A DNA stretch of 34,812 nucleotides from JAIPEL01 sp050115795 (GTDB lineage: Bacteria > Desulfobacterota > Desulfobacteria > Desulfobacterales > CAFBRK01): positions 1-34,812 of the forward strand of contig JASFPT010000010.1 in the NCBI GenBank assembly GCA_050115795.1. The letters are read 5' to 3'. The notes under the pieces were generated by a model. The model ran no database searches and had not been told where the DNA came from. It saw only the letters and a program-made list of their open reading frames with translations. Position numbers and translations under genes: made by a program. This document shows, in pieces, positions 14,904 through 22,720 of the stretch; position 1 is the stretch's first letter, and every line of letters starts with the position of its first letter.

Positions 14904-16124
14904 TCATTTGACCATCTTGGTCAGGTCCCACATCGGCAGAAAGATGGCCAACGCGAAAAACCCCACCACAGCGGCCAGGCCGACCGTCAGCAAGGGCCCC
15001 ACCGCGTCGGAAAGCTTCTTCATCGCGTATTCCAGCTCGTCGTCGTAGTGCTTGGAAATTTCATTGAGCATCTCGTCAAGGTTGCCGGCCTCCTCGCCGA
15101 TGGCGACCATGTTGATGACCATCGGGGGAAAGTACTTCGAGAGGCGCAGCGGTCCGGCGATCCCCCGGCCCTGCTCGAGCCTTTCGTTGATCTGGTCCAG
15201 TTCCCTGGAGATGGCGGCATTTCCGATGGTGCCATGCATGATCTTCATGGCGTCCAGCACCGCTACGCCGCTCGACTGAAGGATGGAGAAAATGCTGGCA
15301 AATCGCGACATGGCGGCCTTTAAAAACAACGGTCCGAGCACGGGGATCCGCATCAGAGCGGAATGAAGATAGAATTTTCCCTGTTCGGAGCGCAGGTAGT
15401 AATACAGCGCCACGGCGGTCCCTGCGCCAGCGACGATCATCACCATCCAATAGTCGATCAGCAACTGATACAGCACCATGCAGATTTTCGTCGGAAGCGG
15501 CAGTTCGATGCCGGCCCTCGTGAAGATCCCGATAAACTTGGGTATGACGAAGGTGAGCAGGACAAAAAAGGCGATCACCAGGAATGTGACGACGATCATC
15601 GGGTACTGCAGGGCGGATTTGATATCGGAACGGACCTTGTGTTCATGTTCGGTGATGTAGGTCAGCCGGTCCAGGATTTCCGGAAGCGCGCCGCTGGCCT
15701 CGCCCGCCTGAACCATGCTGCAGTAAAGCGAAGAAAACGCCTTGGGATGCCGCCGGAACGCATCATAGAGACTCGAACCTTCCCGAATGTCCTGGGCGAT
15801 GGAGCCGATGACCATCCTGAGGTTGGCGTTTTCCGTCTGGTGCTCCAGCACCTCCAGGAGCTTGAGGATCGGAACCCCCGACCGGAGCATGGTTTTGAGC
15901 TGTTTGGTGAAAAGGATCATCTCCGGTGCCTTGATCGGGGTGAGCCTCGCCTTGAGCTGGGTCCAGCTGAATTTCACCGTCACGCCGCCGCGCGCGGCAA
16001 TCCTTGTCGGAACAAAGCCGCGGGTACTGAGCAGATTGGCCGCGTTCTCCGGCGAGTCGGCCTCGATCTCGCCCGAGACCGCGGTCCCCGTTTCATTCAG
16101 TGCCTGGTAGGAATACTTCGGCAT
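14904..16124 (-). CDS. mshG: Pilus inner-membrane platform protein (GspF/PilC/MshG family)
   Basis: The 406-residue protein has the family's duplicated T2SSF domain. The first copy (about 68-192) contains FTKQLKTMLRSGVPILKLLEVLE and FSSLYCSMVQAGEASGALPEILDRL. The second (about 270-395) contains FASIFSILQSSGVAVLDAMKIM and PPMVINMVAIGEEAGNLDEMLNEI. Membrane helices lie near 173-195, 218-240 and 376-398. The N-terminal YSYQALNETGTAVSGEIEA is the usual start of this family. The protein converts the ATPase's motion into pilin extraction from the membrane. It follows the MshE-like ATPase by 140 bases, the same order as in MSHA loci. The symbol is given by homology and gene order; PilC or GspF would describe it equally well. 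Confidence 0.93.
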   Translation of the reverse strand: MPKYSYQALNETGTAVSGEIEADSPENAANLLSTRGFVPTRIAARGGVTVKFSWTQLKARLTPIKAPEMILFTKQLKTMLRSGVPILKLLEVLEHQTENANLRMVIGSIAQDIREGSSLYDAFRRHPKAFSSLYCSMVQAGEASGALPEILDRLTYITEHEHKVRSDIKSALQYPMIVVTFLVIAFFVLLTFVIPKFIGIFTRAGIELPLPTKICMVLYQLLIDYWMVMIVAGAGTAVALYYYLRSEQGKFYLHSALMRIPVLGPLFLKAAMSRFASIFSILQSSGVAVLDAMKIMHGTIGNAAISRELDQINERLEQGRGIAGPLRLSKYFPPMVINMVAIGEEAGNLDEMLNEISKHYDDELEYAMKKLSDAVGPLLTVGLAAVVGFFALAIFLPMWDLTKMVK

Positions 16125-16264
16125 GGCGACTCTTACGGCTCCTCGTAACTTATTTTAACGGTCGGCGGCTGCCTTCCGGCGCACAAACCCGACGGGCTTT
16201 CTGCCCATCCATGTTCAGCTGCCCCGCTATCCCGTCTTCCGGTTTTCCTGCGGCGCCAAGCGCT

Positions 16265-17965
16265 TCAGGCCATCACCGCCGAGGTGGCCTCCTCCAGGGT
16301 GGTTATGCCCTGGGCCACCTTGCGTGCCGCATCTTCCTGAAGGGTCTGCAGCATACCGGCCTGCCGGGCGGCGCGGGCGATCTCCTGGGCGCTGCGGCGC
16401 TTGAGAATCATGTCCTGGACCAAGTCGTTGATGATCAGCACTTCGTAGATGCCGGTCCGGCCCTTGTATCCTTTGTCCATGCAGTTGAAGCACCCGTTTC
16501 CCTGCATGAACTCCGCTCCTTCGATCTTGTCCAACCCCCAGTATTCGAGCGCGGCCTGGGGCGGCTTGTAGGGTTTTTTACAGTAGGGACAGACCTTGCG
16601 GACCAGCCGTTGAGCGATGGAGACGAGCATGACCGAGGAGACCAGAAATGGCTCGATTCCCATGTCGATGAAACGGGTGATGGCGCCGGCCGCGTCGTTG
16701 GTGTGAACGGTGCTCAGCACCCGGTGTCCGGTGAGGGCAGCCTGTACAGCGATGGTGGCCGTCTCCGGATCCCGGATCTCCCCGACCATGATCACATCCG
16801 GGTCCTGGCGCATGATCGCCCGCAGCCCGCCGGCAAAATTCATTCCTGCCTTGCGGTTGAGCTGGATTTGGCGGATCTTGTCCATTCGGTATTCAACCGG
16901 GTCTTCCAGGGTGATGATGTTGATGTCCGGCTGGTTGATCCGCTTGAGAATCGAATAGAGGGTGGTGCTTTTGCCGCTGCCGGTGGGCCCTGTGCTCAAA
17001 ATCATCCCGTAGGGTTTGGTGATCATCGGCTCGATTTTTGAGCGGTCCTCGGCCGACATGCCCAGGTGTTCCAGGGAGTAGACCCCGGTGCTGGTATCGA
17101 GGAGCCGAAGCACCATGTTCTCCCCGTAGATGGTCGGCAAAGTCGAAGCCCGGATGTTGATCTCCTTGTTTTCCATCTTGACCGAAAAACGGCCGTCCTG
17201 GGGAATCCGCGAAAGCGCGATGTCCATATTCGCGAGGATTTTCAACCGCGAGATGATCGGCAGAAACATCTTTTTCGGTGGTGCGGGCACCTCGTGCAGT
17301 TTGCCGTCGACCCGGAACCGGACCTGAACGTGATCCTTTTCCGGGCTGATGTGCACGTCGCTGGCCTCCTCCCGAACGGCCTGGGCGATGATCGAGTTGA
17401 CCAGGCGAACCACGGGGGCCTCTTCGGCCATGTCGTGAAGGGAACTGACTTCCACATCCTCGGTGAGTTGGCCTCGTTCGACTTCATCGGTTCGCTCCAC
17501 CTGCATGTCTTCCAGCAGCCCGCCCAGACCCGAGTAGGAGCCGTATATGCTTCCGATCAGATTGTTGAGCTCCTGGTCCGTGCAGATCACCGCCTCCACC
17601 TCGGTGTTGGTGTGCACCTCGATCGCGTCCAGGGCGTTGATGTCGGTCGGATCGGTCATGGCCACCGTGAGAAGGAACTTGTCCTGCTGCAAGGGAACCG
17701 CCTGATACTTCTGGGCCATTTCGAGGGGAATGAGTTTGCTCAGGCTGACATCGACAGGGTACAGGTCCGGACGGTACTTCTTGATTTTCAGCTGCTTGGA
17801 GACCAGGTCCGCAATCTGGGCACCGCTGACCAGCCCCTCCCGGACCAGATATTGGCCCAGTTTGAGATTGAGCCGCTTTTGCTCCACAACGGCCACCCGG
17901 ACCTGGTCCTCGGTGAGCAGGTCGGCCTCCACGAGCATTTCTCCGAGTCGCTTTTTATGTCCCAT
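16265..17965 (-). CDS. mshE: Pilus assembly ATPase with c-di-GMP-binding MshEN domain (PilB/MshE family)
   Basis: The protein has 566 residues. The N-terminus carries two tandem 24-residue MshEN motifs, RLGEMLVEADLLTED...Q at 6-29 and KLGQYLVREGLVSGA...Q at 35-58, with exactly 5 residues between them. This is the arrangement described for the c-di-GMP-binding N-domain of MshE. The motor domain has Walker A GPTGSGKST (326-334), the Asp box, Walker B VIMVGEIRD, the His box LSTVHTND and a zinc-binding tetracysteine (C459, C462, C492, C495). It should drive pilus extension and respond to c-di-GMP. The ATG at 17963-17965 has GGAG six bases upstream. An open extension to 18103 runs through a hairpin and is unlikely to be coding. 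Confidence 0.95.
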   Translation of the reverse strand: MGHKKRLGEMLVEADLLTEDQVRVAVVEQKRLNLKLGQYLVREGLVSGAQIADLVSKQLKIKKYRPDLYPVDVSLSKLIPLEMAQKYQAVPLQQDKFLLTVAMTDPTDINALDAIEVHTNTEVEAVICTDQELNNLIGSIYGSYSGLGGLLEDMQVERTDEVERGQLTEDVEVSSLHDMAEEAPVVRLVNSIIAQAVREEASDVHISPEKDHVQVRFRVDGKLHEVPAPPKKMFLPIISRLKILANMDIALSRIPQDGRFSVKMENKEINIRASTLPTIYGENMVLRLLDTSTGVYSLEHLGMSAEDRSKIEPMITKPYGMILSTGPTGSGKSTTLYSILKRINQPDINIITLEDPVEYRMDKIRQIQLNRKAGMNFAGGLRAIMRQDPDVIMVGEIRDPETATIAVQAALTGHRVLSTVHTNDAAGAITRFIDMGIEPFLVSSVMLVSIAQRLVRKVCPYCKKPYKPPQAALEYWGLDKIEGAEFMQGNGCFNCMDKGYKGRTGIYEVLIINDLVQDMILKRRSAQEIARAARQAGMLQTLQEDAARKVAQGITTLEEATSAVMA

Positions 17966-17978
17966 GAACCGCTCCGCA

Positions 17979-18001
17979 ATAAAATCGCTGCGCGATTTTA
18001 T
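17979..18001. repeat. Perfect 10-bp hairpin in the leader of the mshE-like gene
   Basis: ATAAAATCGC (17979-17988), loop TGC, and GCGATTTTAT (17992-18001) are perfectly complementary. The stem ends 13 bases before the ATG and just before the GGAG ribosome site on the minus strand. It has no T tract after it on that strand. It could limit ribosome entry, end the upstream transcript partly, or be a dispersed palindrome. Confidence 0.6.
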
Positions 18002-18057
18002 AAAAACCGGATTGTCTCCTGCATGCTTCGGTGAACGATCTTCGATCTTTTTCCCGG

Positions 18058-19704
18058 TCAGCCCCGATAGGGATTGGCATAAAACACGGTGCCCGCCGGC
18101 CAACCGTCAAAAACTTCGGCTTCGGTGCCGGAAGAAAGTTGGAGGCGCTGCCGCTCGTATTCTGCAGTCTCCTTCTCGGCAAAGTTTTCCCGCAGCAGAA
18201 CGGAAAACCCGAGTCCCTGGTCCGGATGCCAGTGCGGTACGATGCGGATCGGCGGCATCGCCCTGGGATGGCGGCGCAGCGCGTCGACGGCGTCCTCCAA
18301 AGACGTCTTTTCACCAAGGCGGACCCACCAGGTCGATCCGGCGTCGGGGGCGACCTTGGCGGGGATGGCAGGCACCCGGATAGCAGCGCCGGCTTCCACC
18401 CGCTTCGGGCTGCCGATGTCCGGATTCGCTTCCAGGACCGATTGTAGATAAGACGGCTCAAATACGCCGTAAACCTTCTCCACGAGCCGCCACAGGGTTT
18501 CGCGGTTGCGGAGAACCACCGAGCCCAGAAATTCGGGCGGCGACCCGTTTTGGGCGGCCGTATCGTCCCGCTGGACAACTTCGGGAGAAGCGGCGGCTGC
18601 GGCCGGCGCAAGGGACGGTTCCTGGCGGGCGGGCGTGTCAACGGCCTTGGTTCCCTCGAGGTTTGCCGGATCGGGGGCGGCGGTGGCGACGGTCCCTGAA
18701 AGGGGTCGATCGCCGGGCACCGCCGAACGGTCGCTCGGTTGGCGCCCATCGGGCCTTGCGGTCGCAGCCGGGGTTCCCGGCGCCCAGAGCCCCTGAAGCG
18801 CCGGTACCGCCGCAAAACCACCTGCGGTGGCAAGCACCAGGAGGAGCGCCAGGGCGGGCCGAAGGCCGATCAGGCGGCCGGGCGGCTGGGATCGCTTGGC
18901 GCAGGAATAAACCAGGGACCAGCCGGCCCGGCTCCGATTTTGAATGATCACCGCCAGAAGGCACTGATGGCACAGATGGACGATTTTTCGAGGATAGCCC
19001 TGGGTGGCCCGGTAAACGGCCCACAGGCCAGGAAGCGTGAACAGGTCCTCGCGCTGGCCGGCGTCGCTCGAGCGGCGCAGCCGATAGCGGATCATCGCCC
19101 GGGTATCGTGAAAATTCATGGGACCCAGGGTGTGCTTGAGATTGATCCGGTCAGCAAGGTTGGGGCGGGCGGCCAGTACCTTTTCAAATTCCGGCTGGGC
19201 GAAGATGGCGATCTGAAGCAGCTTGTGCTCGTTGGTTTCGTAGTTGAGAAACTCGCGGAGCTGCTCCAGGCATGGGCCGGGGATCTTCTGGCCCTCGTCG
19301 ATGATCAGCACCACCGTCTTTTGTTGATCCACACCCTTCTGAAACAGGGCTTGCTTGATCCGTTCCTTGAGCCGGCTGGCGTCGCTTTCACCGGATGCTT
19401 CGGTGTTTTCGAACAGGGCCGCCACATGCCGGAGCAGATCGACGGGGGTGGAAAAATCAGGGTCCAGGACCAGGTGGGTTTCGATTTCCGGTTCATCGGA
19501 GAACTTTCGAATCAGCTGCCGGCAGAGCGTGGTCTTGCCGGTACCCACATCGCCGATGACCACATTGAGACCCCGCTTGAGCCGGAGGGCGAGTTCCAGG
19601 CGCTGGAGGCAGCTCTGGTGCTGCCCGGACTGGAAGAAGAACTCCGGGTCCGGCGAGTTGGAAAACGGCTCTCGATGCAGATCCAGAATGCTGAAATAAT
19701 CCAT
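18058..19704 (-). CDS. mshM: ExeA/MshM-like AAA+ ATPase with periplasmic LysM-like C-terminus
   Basis: The protein has 548 residues. The ATPase part (about 1-265) starts with the typical YFSILDLHREPFSNSPDPEFFF and has Walker A GDVGTGKTT (51-59) and Walker B VVLIIDEGQ. Sensor-like segments follow. One membrane helix (about 282-302, LRPALALLLVLATAGGF) is followed by a proline/alanine-rich linker and then a LysM-like peptidoglycan-binding segment (TLWRLVEKVYGVFEPSYL, LEANPDIGSPKRVEAGAAIRV) at about 400-445. In ExeA of type II secretion, the ATPase and a periplasmic peptidoglycan-binding part help the secretin pass the cell wall. MshM proteins are usually just the ATPase. This fusion sits between the secretin and the assembly ATPase, the mshM position. 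The end of the protein is unassigned. Confidence 0.88.
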   Translation of the reverse strand: MDYFSILDLHREPFSNSPDPEFFFQSGQHQSCLQRLELALRLKRGLNVVIGDVGTGKTTLCRQLIRKFSDEPEIETHLVLDPDFSTPVDLLRHVAALFENTEASGESDASRLKERIKQALFQKGVDQQKTVVLIIDEGQKIPGPCLEQLREFLNYETNEHKLLQIAIFAQPEFEKVLAARPNLADRINLKHTLGPMNFHDTRAMIRYRLRRSSDAGQREDLFTLPGLWAVYRATQGYPRKIVHLCHQCLLAVIIQNRSRAGWSLVYSCAKRSQPPGRLIGLRPALALLLVLATAGGFAAVPALQGLWAPGTPAATARPDGRQPSDRSAVPGDRPLSGTVATAAPDPANLEGTKAVDTPARQEPSLAPAAAAASPEVVQRDDTAAQNGSPPEFLGSVVLRNRETLWRLVEKVYGVFEPSYLQSVLEANPDIGSPKRVEAGAAIRVPAIPAKVAPDAGSTWWVRLGEKTSLEDAVDALRRHPRAMPPIRIVPHWHPDQGLGFSVLLRENFAEKETAEYERQRLQLSSGTEAEVFDGWPAGTVFYANPYRG

Positions 19705-19739
19705 GGTTATTGTCGCAACAAGGTTTCTGTAACGTTCGC

Positions 19740-21299
19740 TTATTCAGATCCCAGTGCGCTTTCCGACTCTAGCGGCCGCTGCTTTAGGATGTGCGGCGTG
19801 ATGAAAATGAGCAGTTCCTCCATGGTTCTGTCGTTCGATTTGTTTCGGAAGAGCCAACCCAAGACCGGGATGTCTTTCAGTCCCGGGACGCCGGCCTCTG
19901 AACGCCCGATATTTTCCTTGCTGAGTCCGCCGATCACGGTTGTCTGGCCGTCGTACAGGATGATATTCGTTGCAGCCTTTTTCGTTAGAATCGGGGGGGG
20001 GTCCAATGCGGAAGTCTGGCTGCTGGTGTCCACCTCGTCCTTGTTGACATTGATGTTTAGCTTGAGCGTCTTTCCTTCTATGACATGGGGGGTGACTTCT
20101 AATTTGAGGACCGCTTTTTTGAATTCAATCTTAACCTCATCGTTTTCCACGGTCTGGTAGGGGACTTCTCGACCACTCTCGATGATTGCTGCCTGATTGT
20201 CCAGCGTTGTGACCGATGGGCTGGACAATATGTTCAACTCTCCTTCGTCCTGGAGCGCTGTCAGCTGCAGGGTGAGTACACTGTCACCGATATCTTGTGC
20301 GACCAATCCTACGGCCAGACCGAGATTGCCGGTAACATCGGGAGCCGCAAAATTGGAAATCAGGCCTGGAGTGGGGTTGTTCGCGCCCCCGGATACCCCT
20401 GCCAGGCCCAAATTGTCGGGAGAACTTACGTAGTAGTTCGGCGGATTTTGATAGAGACCGCCCCACCTGACCCCCAACTGTCTCGCTGTCTCCTGATCGG
20501 TTTCAACGATATGGGCCTCGATCAAAACCTGCGGCGTCGGCCGATCCAGTTCGTTGATGATCGGTATCATCTCGAGAAGATCGTCGCGCATGGCCTGAAT
20601 GATCAGAGAATTGGTGTGTTCGTCGACCATGACCGCACCGATTTTCGCCCCCTCCTGCTTTTCCGTGAGAAATTGCTCAAGATTGGCTTTCATCAGTTTC
20701 GCATCGGCGTAGTCTATTTTCACCACTCGGGTGATCAGCGGTTCGACCAACTCGATCTCCCGCTTTTTGGTTTTGATTTTCTGCTCGGTCTCCAACTGCT
20801 GGAGGCTTCGATTCCGGTCCTCCAGGGTGATGATCCTCAGGATGTCGTGATCCTTTTCGTAGGCCAGTCCCTGGGCCTGCAAAATACTCATGAACACCTG
20901 GTTCCAGGGCTCGGCTTCGACATCGATGTTCACCCGCCCCTCGACGCTCTCGTTGATGATGATGTTCTGACCGGCGGCCTTGGCCAGCGCCCGCAGCAAC
21001 ACGCCCACTTCCACGTTGTGCATTTTCAAGGTGAGCGGGGTGGACGGAAGATCTGCTCCTTTGGGCGGGGACTCCGGCTGGGCGGCGGCGCCCCCTTGCT
21101 CGTCGATCTGCAGCGACTTTTTTTTCGATGTCGGCGAATACCCTTTGGATCGATCCGCCACGGCGCGCCACTTCTCGAAAAAGGCATTCTCTTTTTCGGG
21201 TTTGGGCGCCTGATGCTGGCAGCCGAAGCACAAGATCGCAACCATCAAGGTGAAAAGCCCGAGAACCAAAAGCCGCTGTACCTGAGTCTGTGCCTTCAT
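19740..21299 (-). CDS. mshL: Outer-membrane secretin (MshL/PilQ family)
   Basis: The protein has 519 residues. A signal peptide (MKAQTQVQRLLVLGLFTLM...) ends near Cys24/Cys27, and LCFGC may serve as a weak lipobox. The STN/N0-like domain (about 90-160, LKMHNVEVGVLLRALAKAAG, GRVNIDVEAEPW) is followed by an N1-type domain (about 185-260). The secretin barrel comes next (about 265-510; VLIEAHIVETDQETARQLGVRWGG, LNILSSPSVTTLDNQAAI, TVIGGLSKENIGRSEAGVPGL). It would form the multimeric channel for the pilus. Its size and the single N-domain set fit MshL better than the larger PilQ, which adds AMIN domains. The ATG overlaps the stop of the MshK-like gene by four bases. The next gene, mshM-like, begins 35 bases on. 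Confidence 0.94.
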   Translation of the reverse strand: MKAQTQVQRLLVLGLFTLMVAILCFGCQHQAPKPEKENAFFEKWRAVADRSKGYSPTSKKKSLQIDEQGGAAAQPESPPKGADLPSTPLTLKMHNVEVGVLLRALAKAAGQNIIINESVEGRVNIDVEAEPWNQVFMSILQAQGLAYEKDHDILRIITLEDRNRSLQQLETEQKIKTKKREIELVEPLITRVVKIDYADAKLMKANLEQFLTEKQEGAKIGAVMVDEHTNSLIIQAMRDDLLEMIPIINELDRPTPQVLIEAHIVETDQETARQLGVRWGGLYQNPPNYYVSSPDNLGLAGVSGGANNPTPGLISNFAAPDVTGNLGLAVGLVAQDIGDSVLTLQLTALQDEGELNILSSPSVTTLDNQAAIIESGREVPYQTVENDEVKIEFKKAVLKLEVTPHVIEGKTLKLNINVNKDEVDTSSQTSALDPPPILTKKAATNIILYDGQTTVIGGLSKENIGRSEAGVPGLKDIPVLGWLFRNKSNDRTMEELLIFITPHILKQRPLESESALGSE

Positions 21300-21832
21300 C
21301 GCCTTTTCCCCGGTGGGATGGTTTTTTCCTGCTGCTCGAACATCTCTTCTATGGGTATGGTGACCGTCTTGTCCGAACCGGCGATCCCGAGCTCCACTTT
21401 TGCAGGGTCGATCCGGCGAACGACATATCCGGAAAATTCCAGCGCGTCACCCGGAGCGTATTCCTTGCCGTTGATAATGGCAAGCCGCCGGCTGTTCATT
21501 TCGACGTATCCGGTGTAGACGACGTCCAGGTCTTCGGGCTGCATCGGTTTACCCGTCCCGGAGACATCCCGGGATTCGGGTAGCCGGGTCCGGAGAAAGG
21601 GCTCCTCGGGCCAGCGGGCTACCGCCGAAGCCATTACGTACTTTTCGGTGTCGCTGAGGCTGAGCCGGGGCAAGGAACCGGCGATGCCGAGCACGTAGGC
21701 ATTGAGCGCCTCCATCTCCTTTCCGGACTGCGCCGGCGATGCGCCCTGCTCCGTGGGTCCCAAATAGGTATAGGCCCCGTAGAGAATCGCAATGCCCATC
21801 AGCGCCAGGATGATTTTTTCGCGGTTGCTCAT
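21296..21832 (-). CDS. PilP/MshK/GspB-like pilus assembly protein
   Basis: The 178-residue protein has one N-terminal membrane helix (about 6-24) and a small periplasmic domain. The end of this domain, VYTGYVEMNSRRLAIINGKEYAPGDALEFSGYVVRRIDPAKVEL, is the beta-rich module of the GspB/GspC/PilP/MshK group (roughly 105-160). Such proteins connect the inner-membrane PilN/PilO pair with the secretin. Position, between the PilO-like protein and the secretin, matches mshK, and the stop overlaps the secretin start (ATGA). Sequence alone supports the domain type but not which of the named families it belongs to. Confidence 0.75.
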   Translation of the reverse strand: MSNREKIILALMGIAILYGAYTYLGPTEQGASPAQSGKEMEALNAYVLGIAGSLPRLSLSDTEKYVMASAVARWPEEPFLRTRLPESRDVSGTGKPMQPEDLDVVYTGYVEMNSRRLAIINGKEYAPGDALEFSGYVVRRIDPAKVELGIAGSDKTVTIPIEEMFEQQEKTIPPGKRR

Positions 21833-21840
21833 ATTGAAAA

Positions 21841-22177
21841 GGTTCAGGGTTCAGCGTTTAGCGGTTCGGGATACGCGGCCCATTTTCCCTTATTCCCCGT
21901 GGTTGGTCCCAAGCCATTAGATATTTGATAAAGCCGCGAATGGCTGCTCGAGTCCTTCCTGCATGGTCATAAACATCCCGGAATTCATCGCTTGTTAATT
22001 GATCTTTTTGAGCGATCTCTCTGGGCAACTGCCAAGCCTCGATATTCTCGAATCTTGCAATGCGCATGTTGGGACCTTTTTGAACCGAACCAGCGAGCGC
22101 ATTTCCCGCAGCTTGTTGCAGGGTGTGTTCAATAGTCCAGCAAGCGATATCAAACAGAACTCCTGAACCCCGAACCC
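21841..22177. mobile_element. Possible MITE-like insertion carrying the four-helix bundle remnant
   Basis: The left end reads GGTTCAGGGTTCAGCG... and the right end, on the other strand, reads GGGTTCGGGGTTCAGGAG..., so both ends carry imperfect inverted copies of a GGGTTCAG-rich sequence. The 337 bases between fill almost exactly the gap between the PilO-like stop (22187) and the MshK-like start (21832). There is no transposase, so mobility would be passive if it exists at all. Confidence 0.4.
21858..22067 (-). pseudogene. Remnant of a four-helix bundle (23S rRNA IVS-type) protein gene
   Basis: The 69-codon frame starts MRIARFENIEAWQLPREIA, the typical beginning of four-helix bundle proteins of the S23/IVS family. 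It then runs directly into DEFRDVYDHAGRTRAAIRG and FIKYL, the typical end of the same family. The family is usually about 110-130 residues, so some 60-70 residues of the middle (helices 2-3) are missing in frame. A Shine-Dalgarno-like stretch is not clear. The frame lies between the PilO-like and MshK-like genes. It is flanked by GGTTCAGGGTTCAG-type sequence at 21841-21865 and the inverted form near 22157-22177. I read it as an internally deleted insertion, not a pilus component. Expression of the short product is possible but its function would be doubtful. Confidence 0.65.
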
Positions 22178-22186
22178 TTGCGTGCC

Positions 22187-22717
22187 CTACCCCTGCAGCA
22201 CCCAGAATCTGAGGGTGACCGTGAGCGGCTCCCTGCCCGGAGACGCCTCAAGGCGAAGATATTCCACCGACTCCAGGTAGGGAACCGACCCGATCTGAAT
22301 GAGAAACTGCCGCAAGTCTTGAAAGTCGCCCGACAACTCGGCCTCCATTTTGAGTCGGCCAGCGGCGTCAATCAGCGATTCGACGTTCGGGTTCAGACGA
22401 CTGACCGTGATCCGGTTATCTGCTGCAATCTCCCGGAATTGCGACGCAAGCCGGGAGGTGTCCCCCCTGGGAAGCTTTTCGGGTGTCGGTGCCGGCAGCA
22501 GCGGCGGCGATTTTTCCCGGGACCGCTTGAGCAGTTCGATAAAGACCGGGAAGAGAAGCTTTTGACCGGCTATATCGGTTTCCAGCTTGGCGATTTCTCG
22601 ATCTAGTTCCGAGAGGGTCCGGTACGATGGGTAGATGCCGGCCAGAAGCAGGATGGCAATTCCCGCAATGCAAACAACCAGATTGAAGATCTTGATGTCC
22701 CGGCCGGCGATTTTCAT
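22187..22717 (-). CDS. PilO/GspM-like pilus assembly protein
   Basis: The 176-residue protein has a short cytoplasmic tail, one membrane helix (about 10-29, FNLVVCIAGIAILLLAGIYP) and a coiled coil (about 33-65). A ferredoxin-like periplasmic domain of the PilO type follows (LASQFREIAADNRITVSRL; LSGDFQDLRQFLIQIGSVPYLESVEYLRL). It forms the alignment complex with the PilN part of the upstream fusion protein, whose gene ends 3 bases before this one starts. MshJ would be the equivalent in MSHA loci. The family is weakly conserved, so the call rests on architecture and neighbours as much as on motifs. Confidence 0.82.
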   Translation of the reverse strand: MKIAGRDIKIFNLVVCIAGIAILLLAGIYPSYRTLSELDREIAKLETDIAGQKLLFPVFIELLKRSREKSPPLLPAPTPEKLPRGDTSRLASQFREIAADNRITVSRLNPNVESLIDAAGRLKMEAELSGDFQDLRQFLIQIGSVPYLESVEYLRLEASPGREPLTVTLRFWVLQG

Positions 22718-22720
22718 TTC

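Noticed and set aside
16265..18103. A longer mshE-like protein starting at 18103
   Set aside because: The extra 46 codons cross a perfect hairpin and overlap the end of the ExeA-like gene; GGAG fits the ATG at 17965 and the MshEN motif begins five residues later.
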